This document shows, one piece after another, positions 1 to 9,900 of a DNA stretch of 38,256 nt. The stretch is from positions 1-38,256 of the forward strand of contig NZ_JAMFSB010000355.1 in NCBI RefSeq assembly GCF_026225065.1, in the 5' to 3' direction. The position numbers were made by a program, and so were the translations under genes. Origin of the DNA: Paraburkholderia sp. (lineage in GTDB: Bacteria > Pseudomonadota > Gammaproteobacteria > Burkholderiales > Burkholderiaceae). Position 1 is the stretch's first letter. Each line of letters starts with the position of its first letter. The notes below the pieces were generated by a model. That model had not been told where the DNA came from and did no database searches. It saw only the letters and a program-made list of their open reading frames with translations.

Positions 1-994
1 CGACGACGATGCGCCACTCGCGATCCGTATCGGCCGACACTTCGAACGGTGGATTGCCCTGGTCGCCGGTCTTGCCACGCAACCGGTACAGCACGCCGTC
101 TGCCACGTCGCGCCAGGGAGTCTGCGCATTCGCCCGCGAATAGACCGTCGCGCGCGCGACCGTATTAGGTTGCGGCAGATCCAGCCGCAAACGGTCGACC
201 GGATACGCGCCGTCGGTTTCGAACAGATACTCGCCTGGCGCCTTGCCTGCCTGCATGTCAACGCCTGCGCGCCACTGCCGCTGCGTCGCGGTGCTGTCCT
301 GCGCATTCGCATCGGCCGCCTGCGCCTCGACTTCGACGGACGCGATATCCGGCGCACCGTCCGGCCAACGCAGACGCAGATAGCGAGCCTTGAGACCCTC
401 CACCTCGATGCGCTCCTGCGACAGCGTGCTGCCGCCGTAGCTGACCTTGAGCAGTTGCGTATCTGTGAGCGCTTGCCAGTTGCGCAGATCGTCGCTCGAC
501 TCAACACTTACACGGCCCTGGTAGCTCTCGTTGCGCAGATGGATCAGCAGTGCGCTGACCTGTCCATCGGCCGGTCCGGTGTCGACGACGTCTCCATCGC
601 GCGTTGCGGGTGCCGGCGTCGCCACGGTTGCGTGCAACGACCCATCCGCCGCAATCGACACACCGAGCGGCGCATTCTGCGCGCTGCTTTCCGCCTGCGG
701 CAGCGGGAACCACTGGACCGTGCGCAATCGCTTCGGTGTTTGCGCGGCGGCGCGCGGCGCGTCGAGCGAATACGGCACCGGTTCACCCGCGCCGTTGAAC
801 ACCCGCAGATCGCCGAGATCGCCGCGCAAGCTTGCCGCGTAGACCGCCTGCGGCACGGTGACCGTGTAGTACGCACCATTGCCGTTGAGATCGAGCGCGA
901 ACCGGTGGGCGAACTGGTCGGCCTGCTGACCGGGTTCCGCGCTTGCGACTGACGACAACGCGCATAGCGCCACGGCTACGAAGAGACACTTCAT
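1..994 (-). CDS. DUF3999 family envelope protein, 5' part only
   Basis: The frame is open from an ATG at 992-994 to the left edge, giving about 331 residues with no stop; the C-terminus lies outside the window. The protein starts with a short hydrophobic signal peptide (MKCLFVAVALCALSSVASA), so export is likely. Downstream it has the beta-rich pattern of DUF3999 proteins, with motifs such as YTVTVPQAVYAA and LRNWQALTDTQLLKVSYGG; galactose-binding-like modules are plausible. The start overlaps the stop of the DUF2339 gene by 4 nt (ATGA), so the two are probably translationally coupled. DUF3999 and DUF2339 genes are commonly neighbours in proteobacteria; the role of the pair is unknown, but an envelope function is likely. 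The family call rests on recognition of sequence pattern and context, not on a search. Confidence 0.8.
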   Translation of the reverse strand, partial: MKCLFVAVALCALSSVASAEPGQQADQFAHRFALDLNGNGAYYTVTVPQAVYAASLRGDLGDLRVFNGAGEPVPYSLDAPRAAAQTPKRLRTVQWFPLPQAESSAQNAPLGVSIAADGSLHATVATPAPATRDGDVVDTGPADGQVSALLIHLRNESYQGRVSVESSDDLRNWQALTDTQLLKVSYGGSTLSQERIEVEGLKARYLRLRWPDGAPDIASVEVEAQAADANAQDSTATQRQWRAGVDMQAGKAPGEYLFETDGAYPVDRLRLDLPQPNTVARATVYSRANAQTPWRDVADGVLYRLRGKTGDQGNPPFEVSADTDREWRIVV

Positions 995-3900
995 GAACTG
1001 GCTTCCGTGATGGTCCGTGCCTTCGGCGGCAGCGGCGAGAAATAGCCGATCAGCAGCAGCAACACGCCAATGCCGATAAACGACACGATGCGCTCGATGC
1101 CCTGCACATGCGAAAGATCGAACACGAACAGCTTGACCACGGTCAGCGCAAGCAGCGCCCCGCCGACGAACCACAGCGCCCGGTTCGCACGGTGTGTCGC
1201 CCAGATCATCGTCGGCAGCGCGCACAGCGTCCAGAACACCGACACCGAGGCCTGCACGAGCATCGAGTGGGTCATGTCGTCGAAGCTGTACGGGATGCCC
1301 GCCCAGTGGTTCAGCGTGCGCAGCAGCATGGCATTGAGCCAAAGGAAGCCAGTCGCGACGGCGACGGCCTGTAGCGGCACACGATAGTTAGCCACGGGTA
1401 CGCCAAGGCGGCTCACACGCACGAGCCACAGCACCGCGATCGCATAGATCGCGACCTGCACGAGATCCAGCGGATTGAGCAGCGGCACGCGCGCCCAACT
1501 GCCGCCATCCTGCGTGAGATTGGCGTAGAAGGTCCAGATCCACATCACAAGAATCAGCGGGGTCGATGCGATCGCAAAGAGCCGCACCAGACCATCGCGG
1601 CGCGGCAGCCACATGCCCACGAAGGCAAACGCGCTCCAGCCCACCAGGAACACCTGCTGGCGACCAAACGACGACAGCACCGCGTCCACGTCGTACGCGG
1701 TGTGGAAACGATGATGCAGCGTACGCAGCAGGAGCGCGTTGAACCAGAGGAACACGGTCGCCAGCGCCGCGTAGTCGAACACGTGCGGGCGCCATTGCAC
1801 GCCGAGCGTCCTGAGACGCCGCAGCCAGACGACGATCGCCATGAAGGCCAGCAGTTGTGCGACGTCGAGCGGATTGAGCAATGGCAGCCAGAAGAGCGGC
1901 GACGCGTCGCCGTCGCTCGACACGCTCGCGATGCTCCAGACCCATAGCAACGCGGCGAGCGGTGCCGCGCCCCACACCTGATACGCACGCGGGAAACGCG
2001 CAACCGGCCAGCGCAAGCGCTCACCCACGCCGGCGATCAGCAGAAGCAGCGCACCGAAGCCGAACGCCCACGCGCTCCAGCGCCACGCGCCTTCCGGTAC
2101 GTAGGCGGCGATGCGCCAATAGCCTTCCAGCGCGAGCAAGCCGCTGAGGTTCCAGAACATCAGCGTGTGCAGCGGCGCCATCCTTTGGTCGGAGACGTCG
2201 CGTTCCTGACGCCACAGCAACAGGTACGCCGAAGCGACGCTCACGAGCCAGACGATCACACCCATTCCGCGGAACGGCGCCTCGTAGCCCTCGAATGCGG
2301 CGAGGACCAGCAGCGCTAGCGCCGGCACCAACGCTAGCGCGGGCCATTCGGCAAGCGCCCACGACAGCCGTCGGCGCGCGATGTGTGCAAGCCACGCGGT
2401 TGCCCCAGCGAACAGGGTAATCGCATGGAGTACGAAACGCGTAGTGTCCGGCTCGGTGTAGCGATTGGCGTAGGCAAGAATTTCTGCCGTGCCGCCGCCC
2501 AGCCACCAGAGCAATCCCCACGCCGCGGCAGCGAGACCGACGCCCGGCATCCACGCGTGCCACGCACGCGCCTCGCTGCGTCCGTGCAGCCACCAGCCGG
2601 TGAACACACCGCCAAGCGCAACCAGCAGCGTGGCGATGTAGTTACTGTTCAGAACCGGCAGTGCGTCGAGGTCCGGGTGAAAGACCTGACCGACACCGAA
2701 CGCGCAGCCCGCTGCGATCTGCATCAGCAGCCCGAAGGCGAACGGCACGAGGCGGCGCTCGCGAACACTCACCCACACGATGGCGGCGCCTTCGATTGCC
2801 CACGCCGCGCTCGTTGTGGGCCCCGAAAACGCGAGCGGCACGGCGAGGGTTGCGAAGATCACAGCAAGCGCCAGCATCGACTCGAACAACAAGCCGAGAC
2901 GATCGCGCCGGCGGGAAAGCCATGTCGCGACCACGAGGTAAAACGCGGCCAGTGCAACCGCGCTCCATGCGAGACCGAACTCCATGTGCTTCATCAGCGC
3001 GGCCTGCAACCCGATCGCGACAATCGGCGTGCCGAAGACCAGCGTGCCGTCGACATAGTGCTTGAGCGTAATCTCGCGCCGCACGCCATAGAGCAGCGCG
3101 ATGCCAACGTACATCAGGAAGAACAGAACGAGGAACGGCTCAGTACTCCAGAGCAGTTCCGGCCGATAGGCGGTCACGCCCCATGCCGTACCGATCGAGA
3201 ACGTGAACACGAAACCGAGCAGGTTAAGCGGGCGCCACGCCTTGAACCATGCAATCGCGAAGATCCCCGCATTCAACAGCGCGTAGTAGCTGAGCAGCGC
3301 AACGTGGCTACCGCCACCGCTCGCGAGCAGGATAGGAGCGAGAAAGCCGCCTGAGCTGCCCATGAAGGCGAGTGGCGATGCGTTCTGGCGCACCGCGAGA
3401 AATGCGCTCAGTGCGCAGATCACCACCATCAACGGTAAGGCCGCGGCTGACGGCAGCAAGTGGTACAGCTTGGTGGCGGCGAACACCGTCAGATACAGCA
3501 CACCGACGCCGCCCCCTTGCAGCACGAGGCCATATGCGCCACGTCGATCGCCAATGCGCCAACCTGCCGCGAGCAGTGCGGTCGCGCCCAGCGCCACGCC
3601 GGCGAGACGGAATTCGACCGGCAGCATGTTGTTGTCGGCGGCGTACTTCAACAGGAATGCGACGCCGAAAAACAGCACGATCATGCCGACCCGCACCACC
3701 GTGTTGCCGCCGAACAGCCAGTCGCGCGCGGCGCGGAAGGCGCGCTCCAGCAGACCGGGCCCGCGCGGTGCAGGTGGTTGCGGCGGCTCGATTGCGATAG
3801 CTGGTTCGCGGATGATGGCAGTGTCGTCAACCCAGGCTGCGGCATCGGCGTCCGCCGGTACGCTGGCCGTTGCCTGCGCGGCCGCAGGCGTGGGACGGAT

Positions 3901-4377
3901 TGCATATGCAGAAGCGGGTTGCTCGACCGGCACAGGCTGCGTCGCAACCGGTTGTGGGGGGATGTTGTCGAGCGGTGTGCCCGTTGGAGCGTCAGCATCA
4001 GCCGATGACATGCCCGACGGATCAACGGAACGCTGCGGATACAGCGCGGGTGAAGTCCCCCGATCTCCCGACGCTCCTGCCGATACCCCCGCGAGTTGGC
4101 CACGCAACTGGACCAGTTCGCGCCGGAGCCCCTCCACTTCCGTCTCGAGGCTCGTCACGCGTTCTGACAATGTGGCTGGTGGCGCGCTGCCGGGGCTAAC
4201 GGATCCCTGTGACGAGGGCTCCTTCCCGGACAAGGCTCGCGTCACACTTTGCAGCACACGGCCCACTACGAAACCGGCAGCCGCGCCCACCAGCGCGCCG
4301 GCACTGGCCGAGAAATCGCTAAGTAGCCCGACAATTGTGCCCACCACGAGGCCGATCACTGCAAAGACCCACGTCAT
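991..4377 (-). CDS. DUF2339 polytopic membrane protein
   Basis: A 1128-residue integral membrane protein. Residues 1-50 form two glycine-rich hydrophobic segments. A short heptad-like stretch follows (about 70-95, ERVTSLETEVEGLRRELVQL), then a Pro/Ala-rich linker to about residue 205. The rest is more than twenty hydrophobic segments, ending in a polar tail (KARTITEASS). This layout of N-terminal anchor, coiled coil, low-complexity linker and giant membrane block is the usual DUF2339 architecture. The C-terminal third holds an internal duplication: residues about 829-960 and 961-1090 each begin with PLLNPLD and each carry an FLW.NA.LLRTL.H segment. It is followed by the DUF3999 gene with a 4-nt overlap. 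The biochemical function is unknown; no enzyme motif is visible. Confidence 0.9.
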   Translation of the reverse strand: MTWVFAVIGLVVGTIVGLLSDFSASAGALVGAAAGFVVGRVLQSVTRALSGKEPSSQGSVSPGSAPPATLSERVTSLETEVEGLRRELVQLRGQLAGVSAGASGDRGTSPALYPQRSVDPSGMSSADADAPTGTPLDNIPPQPVATQPVPVEQPASAYAIRPTPAAAQATASVPADADAAAWVDDTAIIREPAIAIEPPQPPAPRGPGLLERAFRAARDWLFGGNTVVRVGMIVLFFGVAFLLKYAADNNMLPVEFRLAGVALGATALLAAGWRIGDRRGAYGLVLQGGGVGVLYLTVFAATKLYHLLPSAAALPLMVVICALSAFLAVRQNASPLAFMGSSGGFLAPILLASGGGSHVALLSYYALLNAGIFAIAWFKAWRPLNLLGFVFTFSIGTAWGVTAYRPELLWSTEPFLVLFFLMYVGIALLYGVRREITLKHYVDGTLVFGTPIVAIGLQAALMKHMEFGLAWSAVALAAFYLVVATWLSRRRDRLGLLFESMLALAVIFATLAVPLAFSGPTTSAAWAIEGAAIVWVSVRERRLVPFAFGLLMQIAAGCAFGVGQVFHPDLDALPVLNSNYIATLLVALGGVFTGWWLHGRSEARAWHAWMPGVGLAAAAWGLLWWLGGGTAEILAYANRYTEPDTTRFVLHAITLFAGATAWLAHIARRRLSWALAEWPALALVPALALLVLAAFEGYEAPFRGMGVIVWLVSVASAYLLLWRQERDVSDQRMAPLHTLMFWNLSGLLALEGYWRIAAYVPEGAWRWSAWAFGFGALLLLIAGVGERLRWPVARFPRAYQVWGAAPLAALLWVWSIASVSSDGDASPLFWLPLLNPLDVAQLLAFMAIVVWLRRLRTLGVQWRPHVFDYAALATVFLWFNALLLRTLHHRFHTAYDVDAVLSSFGRQQVFLVGWSAFAFVGMWLPRRDGLVRLFAIASTPLILVMWIWTFYANLTQDGGSWARVPLLNPLDLVQVAIYAIAVLWLVRVSRLGVPVANYRVPLQAVAVATGFLWLNAMLLRTLNHWAGIPYSFDDMTHSMLVQASVSVFWTLCALPTMIWATHRANRALWFVGGALLALTVVKLFVFDLSHVQGIERIVSFIGIGVLLLLIGYFSPLPPKARTITEASS

Positions 4378-4543
4378 AACCGTTTTCTATCCTGTTGTTA
4401 TCAGCGTGGCAAAGTGAGGCGTGGCAAAAGCCAGCAATCGCCCGTTTAAATATTTTGGTCAGCCGAATACTAATTAACTTTGCTACGACAACGCAAGGTT
4501 GAGAATACCTCCAATGCGTCGCTTCGTATCCGGCTACCAATGC

Positions 4544-4566
4544 GATTTGGTTAAGACAACCAAATC
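4544..4566. repeat. Perfect 9-bp inverted repeat, possible operator
   Basis: The arms are GATTTGGTT (4544-4552) and AACCAAATC (4558-4566) with a 5-nt spacer; TGC and GCA lie just outside, offset by two bases. It sits in the AT-rich 290-bp gap 4378-4667 between the divergent DUF2339 gene and the nadV remnant. No gene was found elsewhere in that gap. It could bind a dimeric regulator or form a hairpin. There is no T tract, so it is not a terminator. Confidence 0.45.
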
Positions 4567-4667
4567 ATGCATTTTGCATGCCGCAACAATGTCGTTAGAA
4601 CAGCCGCTTTGACGTACACAGGCCGTTGTGCCGCGTTTATGCTACCGGCGAGGAATCTGGGGAAGAC

Positions 4668-5906
4668 ATGGGCAGTGCGGATGCGATACAAGGCTACCAG
4701 GCTGCGCCTGAAGAGCCCAAGCTGGTTGACTCGAAACAACCGGGCGGGCCGTTGACTGCCGGCGCCCCGGAAGAGTTCATCGACTGGCAGGGACACGACC
4801 TCTCGATGCGCGGCATGAGCGGCGTGCACGACGCCATGCGCTGCGGCACCGGTCACCTGCTGTCTGTCACGGGGACCGACACGATTCCGGCTATCGACTA
4901 TGCCGAAGACTTCTACGGCGCAGATGCGGACAAGGAACTGGTTGGCGGCTCGATCCCCGCCACCGAGCACAGCGTGATGACACTGCGCATCCTGCTCACG
5001 CTGCAACGGCTCGCCCGCTATCCGGCGAATGCCATCCTTGATGAGAAGGCACTGCGCCGTCTGGCCGAGCGCGAAGTGATTCGCGAGCTGGTGACGCAAG
5101 ACTATCCGGCCGGCATGGTCTCCATCGTCAGCGATTCATTCGACTTCTGGAACGTGATGACGGTGGTCGCCAAGGACCTCAAGGAAGAGATCCGCGCGCG
5201 CAAGCCAAACGCGCTGGGTATGTGCAAGGTCGTGTTCCGTCCCGACTCGGGCGACCCGGTCAGGATTCTCACGGGCTACCTTGACGAAGAGCTGCGCTGC
5301 GACGAAAGCGGCGCTCCGCAAGCTTTTACCGGCGGCGTCTACCAGTTGCGCGGCGAACCCGGCGTGACCATCACCGAGGCCGAACGAATCGGCGCAGTCG
5401 AATGTCTCTGGAATATCTACGGCGGCACGACGACGGACAAGGGTTTCAAGATTCTCGATTCGGCCGTGGGCCTGATCTACGGCGATAGCATCAGCCTGGC
5501 ACGGGCTCGCGACATCATGCTGCGTCTCGCGGCGAAAGGCTTCGCATCGTGCAACGTAGTGTTTTGGATTGGTTCGTACACCTACAACATGCTCTCACGA
5601 GACACCTTCGGCTGGGCGATGAAGGCGATCTACGCCGAAGTCGGCAACGAGGTGGTCGACATCTACAAGGACCCCGCCACGGACGACGGCACGAAGAAGT
5701 CTGCCAAGGGGTTGCTGCGCGTCGAGAAGGAAGGCGACGACTTCGTGCTTTATCAACAGCAAACGCCGGAGCAGTTCAACGGCGGCGCATTGGCCCCCGT
5801 GTTCCGCGACGGCAAGCTGCTGGTCAGGACCACGCTCGCGGAGATGCGCGAGCGCCTGAAGACGTCATGGGTCTGCCCGGAACCGGGCAGCATCGACTGG
5901 AGTTGA
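4668..5906 (+). pseudogene. nadV: Nicotinamide phosphoribosyltransferase, N-terminally truncated
   Basis: The 412-residue frame matches the catalytic half of the NAMPT/NadV family, which makes NMN from nicotinamide and PRPP in NAD salvage. Visible landmarks are HDLSMRGMSG (Arg196 region in human NAMPT), GTDTIPA (Asp219), SIPATEHSV (His247), FRPDSGDP (Arg311/Asp313), IYGDSIS (Gly353-Asp354) and DIYKDPATDDGTKKSAKG. The family is usually about 490 residues. Here only about 40 residues precede the HDLS motif where roughly 190 are expected, so the N-terminal domain, which supplies part of the dimeric active site (Tyr18 in human NAMPT), is missing. The human Phe193 position is Leu. The chosen ATG has GGGGAA upstream; an in-frame TTG at 4626 adds only 14 residues. 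The frame is otherwise undamaged, so the loss may be recent, or the shortened protein may be expressed. Loss of salvage activity is inferred. Confidence 0.75.
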
Positions 5907-5926
5907 TGTCTCCAGCGCAGCCTATG

Positions 5927-6322
5927 TCAGCGCGAACGGTACAACGCGACGCTGATGTTATCCTGGCCGCCTGCGGCGTTCGCAAGCTCGACCAGGCGCA
6001 CGCACCGGCTGGACAGCGGTGCGTCGCCTGCCCCTTCTGCGAGCCGGGTCCATAGCGCCGACGGCTCGGAGAAGTAATTCCACAAGCCGTCGGAACACAG
6101 CAGCAGCCAACTCGTGGCGCTCAGCCGGCACGCGCCCGTATGGATCACCGGCTCGGCATCGCGCATGCCGAGACACTGTGTGATGCAGTGTGCGTTCGCA
6201 TCCTTTAGTGCGGCCTGCAAGGGAAGACCGGCCTTGACCTGCTCGTTCAACCACGAGTCGTCTTCCGTCAAAAGACGCTACTCGGCGTCGTCGAAGAGGT
6301 AAAGCCGCGAATCGACATTGAC
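5927..6322 (-). pseudogene. PP2C-type Ser/Thr phosphatase, C-terminal remnant
   Basis: The reading frame shows the C-terminal half of a PP2C phosphatase: NVDSRLYLFDDAE, then LLTEDDSWLNEQV, ITQCLGMRDAEP, LLLCSDGLWNYF and the terminal GGQDNISVALY with metal-binding Asp-Asn. A TAG at 6278-6280 interrupts the frame (DAE*RLLTEDD). The usual NVGDSR has lost its Gly, and upstream of 6322 the frame dissolves, so the N-terminal half and its metal ligands are gone. It follows the SUKH immunity gene on the same strand by about 70 nt. PP2C phosphatases of this kind accompany type VI secretion and FHA/kinase genes in Burkholderiales, so it may be a relic of a larger T6SS-linked cluster. It is almost certainly non-functional. 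Confidence 0.75.
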
Positions 6323-6394
6323 CTCCCGACCGCTCGTCTAGGGAGGGGCGAAGCGTTGATTCATGATGGTGATGCGCCACACACCCATTTACCA

Positions 6395-6937
6395 CTAAAA
6401 TCGCAAGTCTACTTTGACATCGTCCGGTACGTTCGTTGAGGGCTTTTCCGGGGTAAGCCGATCAACAAAATTCTGGAGAGAGACTGCGATCGATGTCAAG
6501 CCGTCGCTTCTTGGAGATAGCCCCGGAGCTACCTCACTTCCATGGTCCCAAAAACCGACATGCGCGCTTGCCCGGTCACGGATATACAAACATATCTGAT
6601 TTCCTCCAGGTGCCGCGCCGATTGGAATCCAGCCAGTCGGAATACGCGTCCTGTACCTGTTGTACATTTCGAGGACCGACAAGCCATATTTGCTTTCTAG
6701 TCCATACAACATTTCCAGAGTGTCCCTTCCATCGTCCGAAGTCCATGGAGACGGCACGTCCGGGCGGTATGCAACTATTGCACTGAACTCGATGTCTCCA
6801 CCAAAATGAAGCAATAGGTTTGTATAGTCTTCTGGGAGCACTCCGGTCGCGGCTTCCAAAGACTTCAGTCGCGCGGCGGTGAGCTCTCCCGAAACATCGG
6901 CGGGCGTAGCCCCAAGCCGAGAAAGTTTGTCTAGCAT
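6395..6937 (-). CDS. SUKH (SMI1/KNR4) immunity protein for the Rhs toxin
   Basis: A 180-residue soluble protein of the SMI1/KNR4 (SUKH) superfamily, a major immunity family for polymorphic toxins. Motifs include LPEDYTNLLLHFGGDIEF near residue 35, GWIPIGAAPGGNQICLYI in the middle and HVGFWDHGSE towards the end. The ATG at 6935-6937 was chosen because GAGGAAG lies six bases upstream. It lies inside the end of the rhs gene, giving a 7-nt overlap, which suggests coupled translation of toxin and antidote. The same frame runs on further upstream, but that stretch is rhs coding sequence in another frame. SUKH proteins often pair with HNH/Endo VII toxins, which matches the neighbour. Local GC content is visibly lower than in the Rhs core, suggesting arrival with the toxin tip. 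Its expected role is to bind and block the toxin in the cytoplasm. Confidence 0.85.
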   Translation of the reverse strand: MLDKLSRLGATPADVSGELTAARLKSLEAATGVLPEDYTNLLLHFGGDIEFSAIVAYRPDVPSPWTSDDGRDTLEMLYGLESKYGLSVLEMYNRYRTRIPTGWIPIGAAPGGNQICLYIRDRASAHVGFWDHGSEVAPGLSPRSDGLTSIAVSLQNFVDRLTPEKPSTNVPDDVKVDLRF

Positions 6938-9900
6938 CGCGTCTTCCTCATATCGGCAGCCGACCCAGTGTGGGGAACATTCCCGTGTAGATCGGACGGA
7001 ATTAGCTGTATCTGTGTCTGGCTCAAATGGTGCGGAGTCAGACCATTCTCTCTCAAAAGCTTCTGCGCAGCGCTTGGACTTATATCCTTGGCGCCCCCAA
7101 TCTGCTCGTAGACCTTGGTGAAGTCTTGCCGGGTGCCATCGAGCGTACCTTCTGGGAAGGTCAACTCGCCCTTCGACCATGCCGAAAAATCTGGTCGCCC
7201 GCCTTGGAATGGAACTGGATCACCGCCGGTAACGGCGTTTACACTTGGGTTGTCGGAGTACCAGTTGCTATTTCCTTGCTCGCCGTCCCAGTAGCCGTTA
7301 GATCTTGGCAATCTATCGGCCGCCCATCCCCAAGGATCAATCCAAACTAAGGGATTCGCCGCATACCGATAGAGATTGAAACCACCCCGCAACCCAATCG
7401 GATCCTGGTTGATGAACCTCCCCACATCCGGATCATAAAACCGAAACGTGTTGTAGTGCAGCCCCGTCTCGCGATCCAGATACTGCCCCTGGAACCGCAA
7501 ATTCTGCGGCCTTGGAACATGCCCCGGCGCCACGCCAGCCTCCTGAACCTCACCCCACGCCACCGCTGCCCGCACCGGGGTACGCTGGATCCACTCCTCC
7601 TGCACCGCATTACCCCAGACCTTATAGCGCGCCTGCCAAACCAGCTCGCCGCCGGAGTCAGACAACTCCTCAGGCATCCCCGAAACATCATTATGAAAAT
7701 AGTAAACCGCATCTGCCACGCCACTATCATTCGCAGCCGGCGCATGATGATCCATCCGCGCAAGCGGCACATAGCTGCCGTCTTCATACAGATACGTCAG
7801 CGCCTCTTCACCGCGCCGGTCGTGATACGTCTCCTGAATAAGCCGCATCCCGTCCCACAGAAAATCCGTACTCGCGTACCCGCCGTTTAGCTTGCGAACA
7901 CGTCGCCCAAGCGCATCGTATTCGAAGTGCGTCGTCGCGATGCCGATCCGATCCTTCGTCACCGCCGTCTTCAACTGGTGCCAGTCGTCGTACTCGAATG
8001 TCTGCTCCTTCGTCGGACCGCGCCCACTCAGCTTGCGCGACAGACGCCCGAAGCGGTCGTATTCGAAGCGCTTGTCTTCGAACATCCGCAGCCGGTTGTG
8101 CTCCACATACCCGCCCGGGTGATCGCCCGAAACAAGGTTCGCTGCCGCATCCCAGCGGAACACTTCCGATGGCAGTCCCGGCCCCACCGCCTGCTCGATA
8201 CGCCCAGTCGGATCGTAGCGATAGTTCGTGACGCCGTGCCGCATATCCCGCTTCTGCGTCACGTCGCCGACCGCATCGTATTGCCACTGCTTGCCGAGTA
8301 ACGCTTCGGGCGACGCGCCACGCAGCGCCGTGTGCTGGGCACGGCGGCCAACACTGTCATAGCCGAATTCGCTCGTCAGTCTGCCCTGAGTGCGCAGCAC
8401 CTCGCGGTGCAGATCGTCGCGGTCGATATCGGTGATCGTCGTATCATCGACGCGCACCTGGTGGACATGTCCCGAGCCGTAGTGCAGCCAGTCGATCGTG
8501 CGTTCGCCCGAGATCGTCGTGTTGATCCGGTTGCCGAGTTCGTCGTAGCTATGCGCAAGCCATCCGGTCGGCGTGTACTCCTCGAGCAACTCACCGCGCG
8601 GTCCGTATTTCAGGTTCACCCGATTCTTCAGCGATGTCCCCCTTGCGGTAACGCTATACAGCTCGGCCGACGCAATCCGACCGGCTTTGTCGTACAAGTA
8701 TGCGCAGGCCTCGCGCACGGCCACCTTGCGGACCAGCCGCCCGAGCGCGTCTCGCTCGTAAGTCGTCTCGAGGATGTCCTCCCGCGCAGCGACACCGAAT
8801 CCGCATACGTCGTATGCATATGAGCGCGTGGTACCGTCCAGCCCCACCTCCTCGACGAGCTGGTCGCGGCGGTCATAACGGAACCGGTAGCTTTCGCGGT
8901 TCTCGTTGGTTAGCGACGCCAGCCGGAAGGCTTCGTCGTAGCCAAACCCCACCACCCGTCCCGCCGCATCCGTGCGCGACAACAGCAGCCCGCGCGCGTT
9001 GACGTCGTAGCGGGTGCCGCGTTGGTTCGGATCGGTGACTTCAATCAACCGTCCGCCGGAGTCGTACCGGAACGTTTGACGGGCACCATCGGCTGTCACG
9101 ATCGACGTGACGCGCCCCATCGGGTCGGCCTCGTAGACCGTTTCGTGGCCGGCGGCATCGATCACACGCGCAAGCATCCCGCGCGCGTCGTACACGAAGC
9201 GCGTCGTCTTGCCGGAGCAGTCTGTATAAGCAGTCAGCTGTGCACGAGCGCTCCACTCAAGATGTTTGTAGCCGCCACGTGCATCACGGATCGTGTGCAC
9301 GAGTCCTCTCTCGTCGCGATGATATTCCGTCGCGAACCCGGCTGGGTCGCGCGTCATCGTCAGGTTGCCGCGTTCGTCGTAGCGGTAGATCCATCGCGCA
9401 TTCGCCGGATCGATCTCCGAGACTGGCAGGTCGTAAAAGCCGTTCCATTCGGTTCGCTCGACGCGTCCAAGTACATCGATTCGGGCCGTCTGACGACCGC
9501 GCTCATCGTATTCGAAGCGCGTCGTGTGACCGGCTGGGTCAGTCGTGCTGACCAGTTGCCGCTGCGCATTCCAGTCGAACTGCCATTCGTGGCCTTCAGC
9601 GTCCATATAAAGGGTCGGCTGGCAGTCCGCGTTCCAGGTCCAGCGAGTCACGCGTCCGAGCTGATCGGTGATCGTGACCTCCCGGTGTTCGGGCTCCACT
9701 TCAAATACGTATTCCTCACCATCATCGGTCCAGTGGCGCACCACACGAGCGTCGCGCCCCGTTCCTTGCCATGCATAGAAGGATTGCAGTCCGCCCGGCA
9801 GGATTTGCCGGATCATCAGACCATTCTCGTAGGCGAAGCGCCGCACGATCTGTCCGCTGCGGTCCGTCACCGTCTCCAGTTCGCCCGCATCGGAATACGT

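Noticed and set aside
2383..4417. Plus-strand frames of 323 and 351 codons
   Set aside because: Antisense to the DUF2339 gene, which has clear membrane architecture; no start-site context or family match.
4551..5099. 182-codon minus-strand frame
   Set aside because: Antisense to the nadV remnant; no recognisable domain, and nadV motifs are unmistakable on the plus strand.
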